Below are positions 63,389 through 64,000 of a stretch of DNA of 64,000 nucleotides, one piece after another. A program made the position numbers and the translations under genes. The notes under the pieces were generated by a model. That model was not told the DNA's origin. It made no database searches and saw only the letters and a list, made by a program, of their open reading frames with translations. The stretch is taken from the NCBI RefSeq assembly GCF_002102475.1, contig NZ_MSQD01000006.1:62001-126000 (forward strand). Direction: 5' to 3'. Every line of letters starts with the position of its first letter. Within the stretch, counting starts at the first letter, position 1. The DNA comes from Thermoanaerobacterium sp. PSU-2 (lineage in GTDB: Bacteria > Bacillota > Thermoanaerobacteria > Thermoanaerobacterales > Thermoanaerobacteraceae).

Positions 63389-64000
63389 CTATTTTAAAGA
63401 ACTCATGCTGTCATAATACTGTTTTATGGAATCCATAAGAAGCTTCTGAGTTAACCTGTAAGCATTTCCGTCATTTAATTCAAACGATGTCTTTATATCG
63501 CTAAAATTGTTTAAAATTTGACTATTAATCGCCTTTGTATCATCTAAAATCTTTTTTAAATTTTCATCTATATTTATATTATAAGTCATATTGCTATACT
63601 TTTTAAAGTACTTTTCTGTATCATCAATATCTTTTTCGCTGACAGTTCCAAAAGCTATTTTATACGAAAGCTGTGATAAATGTGACAAACTGTTTAAAAA
63701 AACATTTAACCTATCAATTACTTCCTTTACATTCTTTTCTGAATTTTTTTCATAATATACCTGATAAACAGGTCCATAGTACAAAGCCACAGATGAATTA
63801 ATGCCACTTTTATTAAGCTTTAAGCTGAAATCATCGGCATCTTTTTTGTCCATAAATTGTCCCAAACACAAAATATAATTTTCACCATCTTTAAGGATTT
63901 CTCCGTAGATCCCTTTCATGGTAAGCAAATTCAAATTATATGAAGCATCTTTTTCATCGCTGTACTGGCCTATTTTTACAACGTAATAATTAAACTGTGG
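63389..64000 (-). CDS. SPOR-domain protein, N-terminus beyond the window
   Basis: The frame stays open to the right edge, so the gene is partial (at least 203 residues). The first visible residues QFNYYVVKIGQYSDEKDA and then NYILCLGQFMDKKDADDF are the two halves of a SPOR peptidoglycan-binding repeat. The rest is a helical domain of about 110 residues that I do not recognise. It lies 11 bases before the DRTGG gene. SPOR proteins bind denuded glycan at division or spore septa. Confidence 0.75.
   Translation of the reverse strand, partial: PQFNYYVVKIGQYSDEKDASYNLNLLTMKGIYGEILKDGENYILCLGQFMDKKDADDFSLKLNKSGINSSVALYYGPVYQVYYEKNSEKNVKEVIDRLNVFLNSLSHLSQLSYKIAFGTVSEKDIDDTEKYFKKYSNMTYNINIDENLKKILDDTKAINSQILNNFSDIKTSFELNDGNAYRLTQKLLMDSIKQYYDSMSSLK

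Overview
This is AT-rich DNA from a spore-forming anaerobic Firmicute. The gene content points to a thermophilic saccharolytic Clostridium relative of the Thermoanaerobacterium/Thermoanaerobacter type; the genus is an inference. The grounds are the sporulation genes (spoIIP, gpr, cwlD, dacF, spoIVFA/FB, a short spo0B, a Spo0E-like gene), an NfnAB transhydrogenase beside an iron alcohol dehydrogenase, and an electron-bifurcating [FeFe]-hydrogenase operon. Almost every gene lies on the minus strand. The exceptions are cwlD, rpsT, the marR-ABC operon, two tRNAs, a PgpA-like gene and dacF. I see no prophage, insertion sequence or CRISPR array.

Layout: 1-5600 holds the start of hemW, lepA, a small membrane protein, a glycosyltransferase and a large membrane-anchored phosphatase-like protein with a suspected frameshift in its signal peptide. 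5600-14100 holds cwlD, spoIIP, gpr, a holin-fold membrane protein, rpsT, holA, comEC, a beta-lactamase-fold hydrolase and a HAD hydrolase. 14100-22500 holds an ECF transporter S component, a divergent marR-ABC exporter operon, a P-type ATPase behind a yybP-ykoY (Mn2+) riboswitch, a Spo0E-like gene, an alanyl-tRNA editing protein and ilvE. 22480-29500 holds a ferredoxin, tRNA-Gln and tRNA-Glu, nfnBA, an iron alcohol dehydrogenase, gltX and others. 29500-36800 holds msrA, a coiled-coil secreted protein, comEA, dacF, a DUF362 ferredoxin protein, a YheO-type regulator and nadD-yqeK-rsfS. 36900-48600 is the rplU-prp-rpmA / spo0B-obg / rng / spoIVFAB / mgsA / rodA / minCDE block familiar from Firmicutes. 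48600-55000 is mrdA-mreDCB-radC-maf. 55100-64000 is the hydrogenase operon followed upstream by a signalling cluster: PHP protein, two DRTGG proteins, a hydrogenase-like sensor, an RsbW-like ATPase and a SPOR protein.

How the genes work together: ferredoxin, NfnAB, the alcohol dehydrogenase and HydABC handle fermentative electrons. Rex-like operators lie at the alcohol dehydrogenase and nfnA promoters, with a wider-spaced variant at hydC. The cell-shape and division genes form one long block. The sporulation genes are scattered among housekeeping genes.

The most unusual observations are these: (1) two sporulation genes, spoIIP and spoIVFA, each follow an unrelated gene, and in each a long hairpin buries the ribosome-binding site using a left arm that only a read-through transcript would contain; (2) the phosphatase-like gene is out of frame with its only good ribosome-binding site and start; (3) a sensory hydrogenase with kinase-like and phosphoesterase-like partners sits next to the bifurcating hydrogenase; (4) a Spo0B reduced to about 75 residues lies at the conserved place beside obg.
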